From the NCBI RefSeq assembly GCF_900091515.1, contig NZ_LT607410.1, forward strand, positions 2,790,001-2,854,000: DNA of 64,000 bases, read 5' to 3'. A model generated the notes under the pieces. The model was not told the DNA's origin. It worked only from the letters and a program-made list of their open reading frames with translations, and searched no databases. The position numbers and the translations under genes were made by a program. Shown piece after piece: positions 1 to 9,113 of the stretch. Numbering within the stretch: position 1 is the stretch's first letter; every line of letters starts with the position of its first letter. This stretch comes from Micromonospora purpureochromogenes. Its GTDB lineage: Bacteria > Actinomycetota > Actinomycetes > Mycobacteriales > Micromonosporaceae.

Positions 1-782
1 AAGTCGCTGCCCAGCAGCACCTTGCCGGCCAGCCCCAGCTCGCGCAGCCGGGGCAGCTCACCGGCGGGGAAGGGCACGAACCGGTCGAAGAACGGGGTGA
101 ACGCCATGGTGGTGTCGAGCCGCACCCGCTCGTACCGCTCGGCGAGGTCGAGGAAGGCGGCGTAGTCGGGCGCGCCCAGGTGGGCCACGATCGCGCTCAG
201 CCGCGGATGCCGGGCCAGCAGGGCCGCGAAGCCCGCCGGCCCGGTGTGCGTGGTGCCGACCGGGGCGTGCCCGGCGTGCACCACCACCGGCACGGCCGCG
301 TCGGCGAGCAGCCTCCACACCTTGTCCAGCGCCGGGTCGGTCGGTGCGAACCCGCCGACCTGGACGTGCACCTTGAACACCCGGGCGCCGCCGTCCAGCG
401 CCTCGGCGACGTACCGGGGCGCGTCCGGCTCCGGGAAGAAGGTCGCCGAGGGCAGGCACCCCGGCGTGGCCCGGGCGAAGTCCAGCGTCCACCGGTTCAG
501 CTCCGCGGCCATCCCGGGCCGGTGCGGGTACGCCAGCGCGCTGAACGCCCGTACGCCCATCCGCCGCAGGTGCGCCACCCGGTCGTCGTCGCTCCACCGG
601 TACCGGATCGGCCACTCGGTGCCCACCAGCGGCCCGGCCGCGTCGAAGTACGCCCACACCCGGCGCAGCAGCCGGGGCGGCAGGAAGTGCACGTGCACGT
701 CGGCCAACCCGGGAATGCCCAGGTGCCGGCAGAACGCCGGGACCTCGTCGTCGTCGGCCGGCACCGGCCCGCTGGTGGTCAC
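1..782 (-). CDS. Amidohydrolase family protein, C-terminus cut by window edge
   Basis: Reading leftward from a GTG at 782, the frame encodes a metal-dependent TIM-barrel hydrolase of the amidohydrolase_2 type. Visible motifs are an early HVH in ADVHVHFLP (residues about 30-38), a central VVVHAGHAP and a later IVAHLGAPD, the usual order of metal-binding and catalytic histidines; the expected late aspartate lies at or beyond the edge. The substrate cannot be told from sequence. The start overlaps the stop of the upstream DUF457 gene in a GTGA arrangement, so the two are probably translationally coupled. The overlapping leftward frame at 58-789 is an Arg/Gly/Pro-rich shadow. The family call is fairly firm; the specific function is unknown. 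Confidence 0.8.
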   Translation of the reverse strand, partial: MTTSGPVPADDDEVPAFCRHLGIPGLADVHVHFLPPRLLRRVWAYFDAAGPLVGTEWPIRYRWSDDDRVAHLRRMGVRAFSALAYPHRPGMAAELNRWTLDFARATPGCLPSATFFPEPDAPRYVAEALDGGARVFKVHVQVGGFAPTDPALDKVWRLLADAAVPVVVHAGHAPVGTTHTGPAGFAALLARHPRLSAIVAHLGAPDYAAFLDLAERYERVRLDTTMAFTPFFDRFVPFPAGELPRLRELGLAGKVLLGSD

Positions 783-1588
783 ACCTCAATATTGAACCGG
801 TGCAGCACCGACGGCGCCACCAGCCCGACCGCGGCGAGCACGGAGAGCACGGTCAGCGCGGTGCGCAGCACGATCACCTCGGCCTTGCTGCCGGTCCGCA
901 GCGCGATGCCGTTCGGCAGGCCGACCATCAGCCACATCCGCCGTTTGATCGGGATGGGCCACAGGATCGGCACCCCGGCCTTGGTGATCATGTCGCCGAG
1001 GATGTGCACGAAGCAGCCCACCCCGACGGCCAGGCCGATCATCGGATAACCCCGGTCGCCGGGCAGGTTGGCGAAGGTGAACCAGGCGGCGGCGGCCGAG
1101 GCCAGCGTGACGATGACCCAGCCGGCGCGCTCGGCCCACTCGTCGAAGAGCCCGCGCAGGGCCAGACCGATCATGAAGAACAGGATGCTCACCACGGCCC
1201 ACTTGCCGTACGCCGCGCAGAGCGCGGTGGTGCCCCAGCCGACGAGGGCGGTGAACGGCAGGGTGTGGGTCAGCGTCCGGTGGCCGTTGTTGCGGCGCGG
1301 GTCCCGGCTCAGCTTGGTGGCGTAGTAGACGCCCAGCGAGATCTTCTCCATCACCTCGGCGATGAAGAGCGAGAAGACCCCGAAGGTGCGGGCCACCGTC
1401 GCGCCGCCCTGGTTGCGGGTGACCTTGCCGGAGAGGTCGAGGTCGGGGAAGAGCGCCCCGCCGGCGCAGACCGCGGTGCCGACGGCCAGCGCCAGCGGCG
1501 ACTGGTGGTAGTCGGCGAACTGGTCCAGCGCCCACGAGCCGGTCAGCCACACCGCCGCGCCGGACAGCGCGTGGGACGGTCCCATCAT
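779..1588 (-). CDS. DUF457 / YdjM-type membrane-bound metal-dependent hydrolase
   Basis: The 269-residue protein belongs to the YdjM/DUF457 family of integral membrane putative metal-dependent hydrolases. Supporting motifs are GPSHALSG near residue 3, FPDLDLSG near 47, HRTLTHT near 102 and HILGDMITKAG near 190, giving the conserved His/Asp set between hydrophobic helices. At least four membrane segments are visible. The physiological substrate of the family is not well established. An ATG pair at 1588/1585 offers two starts; the first is used and a GGGAGGG lies about 10 bases upstream. It overlaps the amidohydrolase gene by four bases. Confidence 0.8.
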   Translation of the reverse strand: MMGPSHALSGAAVWLTGSWALDQFADYHQSPLALAVGTAVCAGGALFPDLDLSGKVTRNQGGATVARTFGVFSLFIAEVMEKISLGVYYATKLSRDPRRNNGHRTLTHTLPFTALVGWGTTALCAAYGKWAVVSILFFMIGLALRGLFDEWAERAGWVIVTLASAAAAWFTFANLPGDRGYPMIGLAVGVGCFVHILGDMITKAGVPILWPIPIKRRMWLMVGLPNGIALRTGSKAEVIVLRTALTVLSVLAAVGLVAPSVLHRFNIEV

Positions 1589-1689
1589 GTCGCGTCGCCC
1601 TCCCCAGGTTCTTGATCGACAAAACTACGCCACTGTGTCAGAGCCGCCGCCGAGGGGGCAATCACCCGGACGGTCCACAGGGGAGGGCG

Positions 1690-3480
1690 TCAGGCGGCGG
1701 GCCGGAAGCTCTGCCGGATCATCAGGAAGTATGTCGCGTTGACCTGCCAGTCGAACTCTTCTGTCAACCATGAGACGGTGTAGGCCCGGCCCGCCGCGAC
1801 CGCCACGATCAACCGGGCGGTGTGCACCTGCACGTCGGCGGCGTTGAGCCAGGAGCACTCCCACAGCGCCCCGCCCCGGAACATGTCCAGCCGGGAGATG
1901 TCCACCCGGTGGTAGCCGGGCAGCGCCCCGTCGCCGGTCAACCGTCGCTCCTCGGCCCGCCAGTGGGCGACCGGGTCCGCCGGCGCGGCACCGGGGGCCA
2001 CGCTGAGCACCCGTCGGCCGCCCGGCTCCCGGAAGCAGGTCACCGTGCCGTCGGTGAAGCGCAGCCAGCGGGCCGGGGCGGCGATCCGGAAGCCGGTCGC
2101 ATCCTCGTACCAGGTCCACCCCGCAACCAGCGCGGGCTCGCCGGCCGGCGGTGGCACGGAGGGGACCGGGGTGGCGCCCGCCGGGGCGGGCGTGCCGCAG
2201 GGAAAGGCGACGGGCCGGACGGCGGTCGCGCCCCCGCCGCCGCCGGGGGAGGGCGACGCCCGGTCGCCGCCGCCGCGCAGCGCGGCCGCGACGCCGGCGC
2301 CGACCAGCAGCGTGCTCGCCACGGCCACCGCGACCAGCCGCTGCCGGCGGCGGCGCGCGCCGCCCCGCCGCGGCGCGACGACCGGCGCGGGTACGGCGGC
2401 GGCCCGCGGCACGTCGGCGTCCCCCGGTGCCGGCGGGCCCGCCCGCTCGCCGCCGCCCCCGGCCGGCGCGTCCGTCGGCCTCGGGGCGTCCGTCGGCGTC
2501 GATGCGTCGCCCGCCGCCGGCCGGCCGGCCTCCCACGACGCGGGCAGCGCGGCCGGGACGCCACCCGGCCGCGTCCGGGGATCCGGAGTGGTGGGACGGG
2601 TGTCGTGGGACGCCGGCCGGTCGATCGCCTCGGGGCGCCGGCCCGCCAGCGGCAACCCGCCGTCGGCGGCGGCGAGCGCCGCCCGCAGCAGCCGGTCGGC
2701 CTCGACCGCGGTCAGCCGTCGCCACGGGTCGCGCTGCAACAGCCCTTCCAGCACCGGCCGGAGCGGCCCGGCCCGGCGGACCGGGTCCGGCGGCTCGGTG
2801 GCCAGCGCGCTCAGCGTCGCCATCGCGGTGGACCGGGCGTACGGGGACTGGCCCTCCACGGCCGCGTACAACGTCGCGCCCAGCGACCACAGGTCGGTGC
2901 GCGGGTCGGAAACGCCGTCGCGGGCCCGTTCCGGGGCGACGAACTGCGGGGAGCCGAGCACCAGGCCCGGGCCGGTCATCAGGCCGTCCCCACCGTCGAA
3001 GGTGGCCAGCCCGAAGTCGGTGAGCATCACCCGCCCGTCGTCGGCGACCAGCACGTTGTGCGGCTTGACGTCGCGGTGCAGCACCCCGGCGGCATGCGCG
3101 GCGCGCAGCGCGGCCAGCACCGCCAGCCCGATCCCCGCGACCCGCCCCGGCTGCAGCGGTCCGTCGGCGGTAAGGATCTGCTGCACCGAGCGGGACGGCA
3201 CGTACTCCATCACGATCCACGGGCTGTCCCGGTCGTGCACCACGTCGTAGAGCCGGACCACGTTGGGGTGGTTCAGCCGGGCCGCGGTCCGCGCCTCGCG
3301 CAGCGTCCGCAGTCGCAGCTCGTCCCGTTCGGCCTCGTCGAGCCAGTTGGGCGGGACGACCTCCTTGACCGCGACGTCCCGGTGCAGCATCTCGTCGCGG
3401 GCCAGCCAGACCCGGCCCATCCCGCCGCTGCCGACCAGCTCGAGCAGCCGGTACCGCCCGGCGACCAGCAGTTGCTGCAC
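1690..3480 (-). CDS. PknB-type Ser/Thr protein kinase with one membrane span and external domain
   Basis: The 596-residue receptor kinase shows a glycine loop GSGGMG (residues about 17-22), the ATP-binding Lys in VAVKEV (about 39), catalytic loop HRDVKPHN (about 135-142) and DFG (about 155-157). A Pro/Ala-rich linker leads to one membrane helix at about 380-401 and an extracytoplasmic domain of about 195 residues containing WTWYED, three or more cysteines and a RQSF ending. No PASTA repeats are seen, so this is not a classical muropeptide-sensing PknB. The GTG start is preceded by GGGGAGG. It lies 87 bases downstream of a paralogous kinase on the same strand, probably one transcript. The ligand is unknown. 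Confidence 0.92.
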   Translation of the reverse strand: MQQLLVAGRYRLLELVGSGGMGRVWLARDEMLHRDVAVKEVVPPNWLDEAERDELRLRTLREARTAARLNHPNVVRLYDVVHDRDSPWIVMEYVPSRSVQQILTADGPLQPGRVAGIGLAVLAALRAAHAAGVLHRDVKPHNVLVADDGRVMLTDFGLATFDGGDGLMTGPGLVLGSPQFVAPERARDGVSDPRTDLWSLGATLYAAVEGQSPYARSTAMATLSALATEPPDPVRRAGPLRPVLEGLLQRDPWRRLTAVEADRLLRAALAAADGGLPLAGRRPEAIDRPASHDTRPTTPDPRTRPGGVPAALPASWEAGRPAAGDASTPTDAPRPTDAPAGGGGERAGPPAPGDADVPRAAAVPAPVVAPRRGGARRRRQRLVAVAVASTLLVGAGVAAALRGGGDRASPSPGGGGGATAVRPVAFPCGTPAPAGATPVPSVPPPAGEPALVAGWTWYEDATGFRIAAPARWLRFTDGTVTCFREPGGRRVLSVAPGAAPADPVAHWRAEERRLTGDGALPGYHRVDISRLDMFRGGALWECSWLNAADVQVHTARLIVAVAAGRAYTVSWLTEEFDWQVNATYFLMIRQSFRPAA

Positions 3481-3567
3481 GACGCCTCCCCCTCGGCTAC
3501 CCCCGATACACGATATCCAGCGGCCTGCGGTTTCTCATCCACAGCGCGGTCCGGTACGGGGGCGCCG

Positions 3568-5574
3568 TCAGGTCGGCGAGACCACCTCGGTGACCCGGCC
3601 GCGGAAGCTCTGCCGCACCACGGTGAACTGCCCGGTCGCCGCGGCCCAGTCGTCGTCCGCCGTGCTCCAGCCGAGCAGCCACCCGCCGGCGTCGTCGCCG
3701 GGCAGCAGCCGCAGCGCGTGCTGCCGTTCGCCGAACGGGGCCGTCCAGCGGCACTCCCACTGCGCACCCCGGCCGCCGGCCGCGCCGATCCGCACCTTGG
3801 CGTATTCCGGCAGCGTGCGGGCGTCGACCAGCCGGCGCTCCTCCGACCGCAGCCAGGCGACCGGGTCGGGGTGCTCGGCGGTGACCGGCTCGACGCTGAG
3901 CGTGCGCGGACTGGACGGGTCCCGGAAGCAGGCGACGCCGTTCTCGGTGAACCGGAGCCAGCCGACGGGCACGGTGACCCGCCAGCGCTCCTGCACGTAC
4001 CAGGTCCAGCCGGCCGGCGGGCGGAAGCCGCCGTCGGCGGTGCCGGGCCGGGCGACGATCGGCTCGCCGACCGGGTGCGGCCGCAGGCAGGGGAAGGGCG
4101 GGGGGTTCGGCGGCGGGCCGCCGTCCGGAGGCGGCGGTCGGCCGGGGTCCCGGCCGTACGGTCGGTCCGGCCCTCCGTCCGCGGTGGAGGTGGATCCGCT
4201 GGTCGGCGCCGTGGTCGGCGAGGCGGCCGGCTCGCCGTCGACGATGGCGAAGGCGGTGCCGATCCCGGTGGCCGCCGCCACGCCCAGCGCGGTCACCACC
4301 AGCGCCACCCGGCGCGGGGTGAGCCGCAGCCAGGCCAGGAGGCGCGCGAGCACGGCGCTGAGGTCGACCCGCGCGGCCGGACGGTCGCCGCCCGCTGCGG
4401 CGGCGGCCTGGCCGGTGCGGGCGGCGCGGGTGGCGGGACACTCCGCCTCCCCGGAGCCGGTCGCGGTCCCGTCGATCGCCCGGGCCGTCGGGTCGGCGGC
4501 CGCCGCCTCCCGGGCGGCGCGGGTGGCACCGCCCTCCGCTTCGCCGGACCCGGCCGGACTCTCCTCGGCGGCGGGCAGCGCGGCGCCGGACCGGTCCGGC
4601 GGGGCGTACGGCGACGACAGGCCACCGGAGGATCCCGTGCCGCCGCTGCCGGCTCCGGACCGGTCCGGCACGCCGGGCCAGGGCGGCGGTGGGGTCACCA
4701 TGGCCGCCGAGCGGGCGACGGAGCGCGGCACGGTGCGCCGCTCGGTGGCGGGCGGGGCCGGCGGGTGTGCGGCGGCCGCGATCAGCCCGTCGGCCTCGTC
4801 GTGGCGGATCCGCCGGCGCGGGTCCCGGCGCAGCAGCCCTTCCAGCGCCGGCCCCAGCGGGCCGGCGTGCGGCGCCGGGTCGGGCGGCTCGGTGGCCAGC
4901 GCCGCCAGGGTCGCCATCGCGGTGCTGCGGGCGTACGGCGAGCGCCCCTCGACGGCGGCGTGCAGGGTGGCGCCGAGCGACCACAGGTCGGCCTCCACGC
5001 TGGACACCCCCTCGGCGGCGCGTTCCGGGGCGACGAACTGCGGCGAGCCGAGGACCATCCCGGGCCGGGTCGTCAACCCGTCGCCACCGTCAAAGGTGGC
5101 CAGCCCGAAGTCGGTGAGCATCACCCGCCCGTCGTGGGCCATCAGCACGTTCTGCGGCTTGACGTCGCGGTGCAGCACCCCGGCGTCGTGCGCGGCGCGC
5201 AGCGCGGCCAGCAGCGCCCGCCCGATGCCGGCCGCGCGCACCGGGTCGACCGGGCCGGTGTCCTCCAGGACGGCCTGCAACGTCCGGGAGGGGACGTACT
5301 CCATCACGATCCACGGGCGGTCGTCGACCTGGACCACGTCGTAGACGCGGACCACGTTGGGATGGTTGAGCCGGGCCGCGGTGCGCGCCTCGCGCAGCGT
5401 CCGCAGCCGCAGCTCGTCGCGCTCCGCCTCGGCCAGCCAGTGCGGCGGGACGACCTCCTTGACCGCCACCTCGCGGTGCAGGATCTCGTCCCGGGACCGC
5501 CAGACCCGGCCCATCCCGCCCCGGCCCACCAGTTCCAGCAGGCGGTACCGGCCGGCGATCACATGCTGCTGCAC
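3568..5574 (-). CDS. Second PknB-type Ser/Thr protein kinase, tandem paralogue
   Basis: This 668-residue kinase closely resembles its downstream neighbour: GRGGMG loop, VAVKEV lysine, HRDVKPQN catalytic loop, DFG, one membrane helix at about 421-443, and an extracytoplasmic domain with WTWYVQ, CFRD and a RQSFRG motif near the end. Kinase domains are very similar while linkers diverge, as expected for a tandem duplication. The start is set at the GTG at 5574, matching the paralogue's start, with GGAG six bases upstream; an in-frame GTG at 5586 is the alternative. The shared external domain suggests both sense related signals, possibly as partners. Confidence 0.92.
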   Translation of the reverse strand: MQQHVIAGRYRLLELVGRGGMGRVWRSRDEILHREVAVKEVVPPHWLAEAERDELRLRTLREARTAARLNHPNVVRVYDVVQVDDRPWIVMEYVPSRTLQAVLEDTGPVDPVRAAGIGRALLAALRAAHDAGVLHRDVKPQNVLMAHDGRVMLTDFGLATFDGGDGLTTRPGMVLGSPQFVAPERAAEGVSSVEADLWSLGATLHAAVEGRSPYARSTAMATLAALATEPPDPAPHAGPLGPALEGLLRRDPRRRIRHDEADGLIAAAAHPPAPPATERRTVPRSVARSAAMVTPPPPWPGVPDRSGAGSGGTGSSGGLSSPYAPPDRSGAALPAAEESPAGSGEAEGGATRAAREAAAADPTARAIDGTATGSGEAECPATRAARTGQAAAAAGGDRPAARVDLSAVLARLLAWLRLTPRRVALVVTALGVAAATGIGTAFAIVDGEPAASPTTAPTSGSTSTADGGPDRPYGRDPGRPPPPDGGPPPNPPPFPCLRPHPVGEPIVARPGTADGGFRPPAGWTWYVQERWRVTVPVGWLRFTENGVACFRDPSSPRTLSVEPVTAEHPDPVAWLRSEERRLVDARTLPEYAKVRIGAAGGRGAQWECRWTAPFGERQHALRLLPGDDAGGWLLGWSTADDDWAAATGQFTVVRQSFRGRVTEVVSPT

Positions 5575-5652
5575 GGTTCTCCTCACCGTTGGCCGACGTA
5601 CACCGTAGCCAATGGATCGGGGGAGACCTATCCGTCGTCGGGATCGGGCGGT

Positions 5653-6984
5653 TCAGCAGGCCGCCCCGTCCATCGCCAGCAGGTTTCCCTCGGGGATGGC
5701 GATGCGGGGCCGCCCGCCGGCCAGCAGCGTGCCGGCCCGCCGGGCCTGGAAGGTGCAGTGCTCGCGCCGGGCGGCGGCGTAGCTGTCCGCGGTGCGGGCC
5801 GCGATGGTCGCCCAGCCGTACCGCCGGCTGACCATGGTGCGGGCGCGGCGGGCCACCCGGCGGGCGAAGACCTCGTCCCGGAGGAGTTGGTCCACCGCGC
5901 CGGCGAGGGCGTCCGGGTCGCTGTGCGGGAAGGTCACCCCGGTGACACCGGGCTCGACGATCTCGGCCAGCCCGCCGGTGCTGGCCACCGCCAGCGGCGC
6001 GCCGGCCGCCGCGGCCTCGAGGGCCACCATGCCGAACGGCTCGTAGAGGCTGGGCACCACGGTCGCGTCGGTGGCGGCCAGCACCGCCGGGAGCTGGGTG
6101 GCGTCCATGAAGCCGGCGAAGCGGACGGTGTCGCCCAGGTCGAGCCGCTGCGTCTGGTCCACCAGTTCCTCCCGGTACGGCCCGTCGCCGGCGATCACCA
6201 CCCGCAGCCCGGGGTGTCGCCGGCGCAGGTGTGGCACCGCGTGCACCAGGTGCTGGACGCCCTTCTCGTAGACCAGTCGGCCGGCGTAGCCGACCAGCGG
6301 GCCGTCCCCGGCGAACCGGGCGCGGGCCGAGGCGACCGCCCGGGGGCGGGCGTGCCAGGCCCGGTCGTCGACGCCGTTGGGCACCACGTCGACCCGTCCG
6401 GCCGGCACCTCGAAGAGCCGGGTGACCTGGTCGCGCATGTAACCCGAGCAGGCGATCACCCGGGCGGAGGCGTTGCTGAGCCAGTGCTCGACGCCGTGGA
6501 TGGTGCGGTTCATCTCCTCCGGCAGCCAGCCCTGGTGCCGGCCGGCCTCGGTGGCGTGGATGGTGGTGACCAGGGGCAGGTCGAGGTGCTCGGCGAGGGT
6601 GATCGCGGTGTGCGCGACGAGCCAGTCGTGGGCGTGGACCACGTCGTAGTCGCCGGACTCGGCGGCGCGCAGCGCGGCGCGGGTCAGGGTGTGGTTGAAG
6701 GCCATCGTCCAGGCCAGCAGGGAGCCGGTGGCCAGCGGGAAGGTCACCGGGTCCTCGGCGGCGCGCAGCACGCGCACGCCGTCGGCGTACTCCTCCAGGG
6801 GCGCGCCCTCGGCGTGCCGGGTGACGACGGTGACCTCGTGCCCGGCGGCGGCCAGGGCCACCGACAGCGCGTGCACGTGCCGGCCGAGTCCACCGACGAG
6901 CACGGGCGGGTATTCCCAGGAGAGGATCAGCACCCGTTGGTGCCGGGCGGGGTGGATGTCGATCACGTCGGCGTCAGGTGACAT
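5653..6984 (-). CDS. GT4-family glycosyltransferase (Rv3032/GlgA-like)
   Basis: The 443-residue protein is a GT-B fold GT4 enzyme. The N-terminal domain opens with WEYPPVLVGGLGRHVHAL, typical of bacterial starch/glycogen synthase-like GT4 enzymes, followed by HAHDWL and TTIHATE. The C-terminal donor domain has YAGRLVYEKG, VIAGDGPY and the E-x7-E-like element in SLYEPFGMVALEAA. It probably transfers glucose from a nucleotide donor to an alpha-glucan, as proposed for mycobacterial Rv3032, but the acceptor is inferred. A debranching enzyme gene lies directly upstream on the same strand, supporting alpha-glucan metabolism. The ATG at 6984 is chosen over a frame extending to 7170 because AAAGGGGG precedes it. 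Confidence 0.85.
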   Translation of the reverse strand: MSPDADVIDIHPARHQRVLILSWEYPPVLVGGLGRHVHALSVALAAAGHEVTVVTRHAEGAPLEEYADGVRVLRAAEDPVTFPLATGSLLAWTMAFNHTLTRAALRAAESGDYDVVHAHDWLVAHTAITLAEHLDLPLVTTIHATEAGRHQGWLPEEMNRTIHGVEHWLSNASARVIACSGYMRDQVTRLFEVPAGRVDVVPNGVDDRAWHARPRAVASARARFAGDGPLVGYAGRLVYEKGVQHLVHAVPHLRRRHPGLRVVIAGDGPYREELVDQTQRLDLGDTVRFAGFMDATQLPAVLAATDATVVPSLYEPFGMVALEAAAAGAPLAVASTGGLAEIVEPGVTGVTFPHSDPDALAGAVDQLLRDEVFARRVARRARTMVSRRYGWATIAARTADSYAAARREHCTFQARRAGTLLAGGRPRIAIPEGNLLAMDGAAC

Positions 6985-7127
6985 GAAGCCCCCTTTGAGT
7001 TGTCCCCCGTACGTGCGGCGGAAGGCACCCCCACCGGGTGCCCGCCGTCTCGCCTGGGTCGGGGCCCATCCTGCCGACCGCTGGATAACCAGCGGAGACG
7101 CCGTCGTTGCCGGTGTGTAACGCGTGC

Positions 7128-9068
7128 CTATCGGGGCCGGCGGACGCGCAGCAGTTCGGCCACCGACCACGCCTGGAACGGGCAGCCGGTGGCGGCGTAC
7201 GGCGGGGTGCCGTCGGCCGTCTCACTCACCGATCCTAGGCCATAATCCCCCAAATGGCCTTCAAGTCCGACTAAAAGGTCATCGGTGGGTAGACCGGCCT
7301 TCCGGTACGCGTCGACGAACGGTCCGATCAGCCACGGCCAGACGGTCCCCTGGTGGTAGGCGGTGTCCCGCTCGGCCGGCCCGCCCCGGTGCCGGGCGGC
7401 GAAGTCGGGGGAGTCGGGGGAGAGGCTGCGCGGGCCGAGCGGGGTGAACAGCCCGGCCGCCACCCGGCGCAGCACCGCCGGGTCCGGTTCCAGCGGGGCG
7501 TACGGCAGGGACCAGGCCAGCAGCTGGTTGGGGCGCAGCAGGTCGTCGTCGTGGTACGCCGCCCCGCCCAGCGGATAGGCCGGCGCCGGCGCGTCCACCA
7601 CGTCGTGCAGCCAGCCGGCCGGCGACGGGAACCGCTTGCCGAACGCCTCCCGGGCCCGGGCGTGCAGCCGCCACAGCTCGGCCGCGTCCCGGCCGGCCAG
7701 CTCGGTCAGCTCGGCCAGGCCGGCCAGGCCGTTGACCCAGAGCGCGTTGACCTCGACCGGCTTGCCGGTGCGCGGCGTCACCGGCACTCCGTAGACCCGC
7801 GCGTCCATCCAGGTCAGCGCGGTGCCCGGGATGCCGCCCTGGGTGAGCAGGCCGTCGGCCGGGTCGACCGCGATGCCGTACCGGGTGCCGGCCAGGTGCG
7901 CCTCGACCACCCCGTGCAGCGCCGGCAGCAGCTCGTCGCCCAGGTCGGTGTCGCCGGTGAGCGTGACGTGCCGGCTCACCGCGTGCAGGAACCACAGCGT
8001 CGCGTCGACGGTGTTGTACTCCACCCGGCCGGTGTCGGCGGTGTTCGCCAGCATCCCCTCCGACAGCGTGGCCGCGTACGACCGCAGCAGCGCCCGCCCC
8101 TCCTCGGCCCGCCCGGTGCACAGGAACAGCCCCTCGTACGAGGTCATCGTGTCCCGCGACCAGGCCCCGAACCAGGGGTAGCCGGCCACCACGTCGGGCC
8201 CGGCGGACGTGCGCACCACGAACGCGTCCGCGGCCAGGGCGAGGGTGGCCTCGACCGGGTCGGCCGGCTTCGCTGCCGCCACCACCGCCCGGTGCCGCCG
8301 CCGGGCCGCCGCGACCACCTCGGTCGCCGGCGGCGGCTCGTCGGCGAGGTCGCCGGACCAGGCCAGCACCGACACCGTGTCCCCGGGGCGGTCCAGCGCG
8401 CCGGCGAAGCGGCCCGCGTACCAGAGGTCCTCCTCCGGGTGCAGCCCGCGCGCGGCCTCCTCGCGGTGGTGCACGCCGAGCCACCACTGCCCCTCCGGCG
8501 TCCAGTCCGGCCCGGCCAGCCGGACCGAGCCCTCCACCACCGCGCCGCCGTCGGCCGGCTCCATCCGGGGCGCCGGGCCGTCCGCGCGGCGCTCGCCGTG
8601 CGCGTCCCGCCAGGTGCAGGCCGCCGCGAGCTCCAGCCGGACCGGGCCGCCGGCGACCAGCCGGTGCACCACCGCCACGCCGGGGCGGCCGTGGGTCATC
8701 GCCAGCTCCCGCTCGATCACCACGTCGCCGATCCGCCAGCGCCAGCGCGGCAGCCCGTCGACCAGCTCGAAGCGCTCCAGCAGCTCGAAGCCGCGCGGGT
8801 CGACCACGCCCGAGGACCACTCGTGCGCCCCGAGTCGCACCCGCGCCCCGGAGGGCAGGGTCACCGCCGGATCCAGGCTCACCAGTCCCACCCGGCGGGA
8901 GGCCGGCGTTTCGCCGGCCACCACCAGCAGGCCGTGGTAGCGCCGGGTGCGCAGCCCGCTCACCGTGCCCATCGCGTACCCGCCCAGGCCGTCGGCGACC
9001 AGCCACTCCCGGGTCGTCCCGCCGGCCAGTTCGCCGCAGACCTGCGGACCGAAACCGATCTCGATCAA
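7128..9068 (-). CDS. Glycogen debranching enzyme, amylo-alpha-1,6-glucosidase type
   Basis: The 646-residue protein matches the bacterial/archaeal GDE family: an N-terminal beta domain beginning REWLVADGLGGYAMGTVSGLRTRRYHGLL (motif at residues about 20-48), then an (alpha/alpha)6 barrel with GYPWFGAWSRDTMTSYEGL, an EVNALWVNG segment and DTAYHQGTVWPWLIGPF near the end. It hydrolyses alpha-1,6 branch points of glycogen-like glucans in the cytosol. The start is a TTG at 9068 preceded by AGGAGGAAA, a strong ribosome site. The divergent glucosidase gene begins only 45 bases away, so their promoters must overlap. The GT4 gene follows 143 bases downstream on the same strand. Confidence 0.9.
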   Translation of the reverse strand: MIEIGFGPQVCGELAGGTTREWLVADGLGGYAMGTVSGLRTRRYHGLLVVAGETPASRRVGLVSLDPAVTLPSGARVRLGAHEWSSGVVDPRGFELLERFELVDGLPRWRWRIGDVVIERELAMTHGRPGVAVVHRLVAGGPVRLELAAACTWRDAHGERRADGPAPRMEPADGGAVVEGSVRLAGPDWTPEGQWWLGVHHREEAARGLHPEEDLWYAGRFAGALDRPGDTVSVLAWSGDLADEPPPATEVVAAARRRHRAVVAAAKPADPVEATLALAADAFVVRTSAGPDVVAGYPWFGAWSRDTMTSYEGLFLCTGRAEEGRALLRSYAATLSEGMLANTADTGRVEYNTVDATLWFLHAVSRHVTLTGDTDLGDELLPALHGVVEAHLAGTRYGIAVDPADGLLTQGGIPGTALTWMDARVYGVPVTPRTGKPVEVNALWVNGLAGLAELTELAGRDAAELWRLHARAREAFGKRFPSPAGWLHDVVDAPAPAYPLGGAAYHDDDLLRPNQLLAWSLPYAPLEPDPAVLRRVAAGLFTPLGPRSLSPDSPDFAARHRGGPAERDTAYHQGTVWPWLIGPFVDAYRKAGLPTDDLLVGLEGHLGDYGLGSVSETADGTPPYAATGCPFQAWSVAELLRVRRPR

Positions 9069-9113
9069 CTACTTTCCTCCTGCGGCCGCGAGGTGTGACG
9101 CGCCACGACGACA

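Noticed and set aside
1822..6981. Rightward open frame of 1719 residues
   Set aside because: It is antisense to the two kinases and the GT4 gene, is Arg/Gly/Pro-rich with no motif, and arises from the high third-position GC of the real genes.
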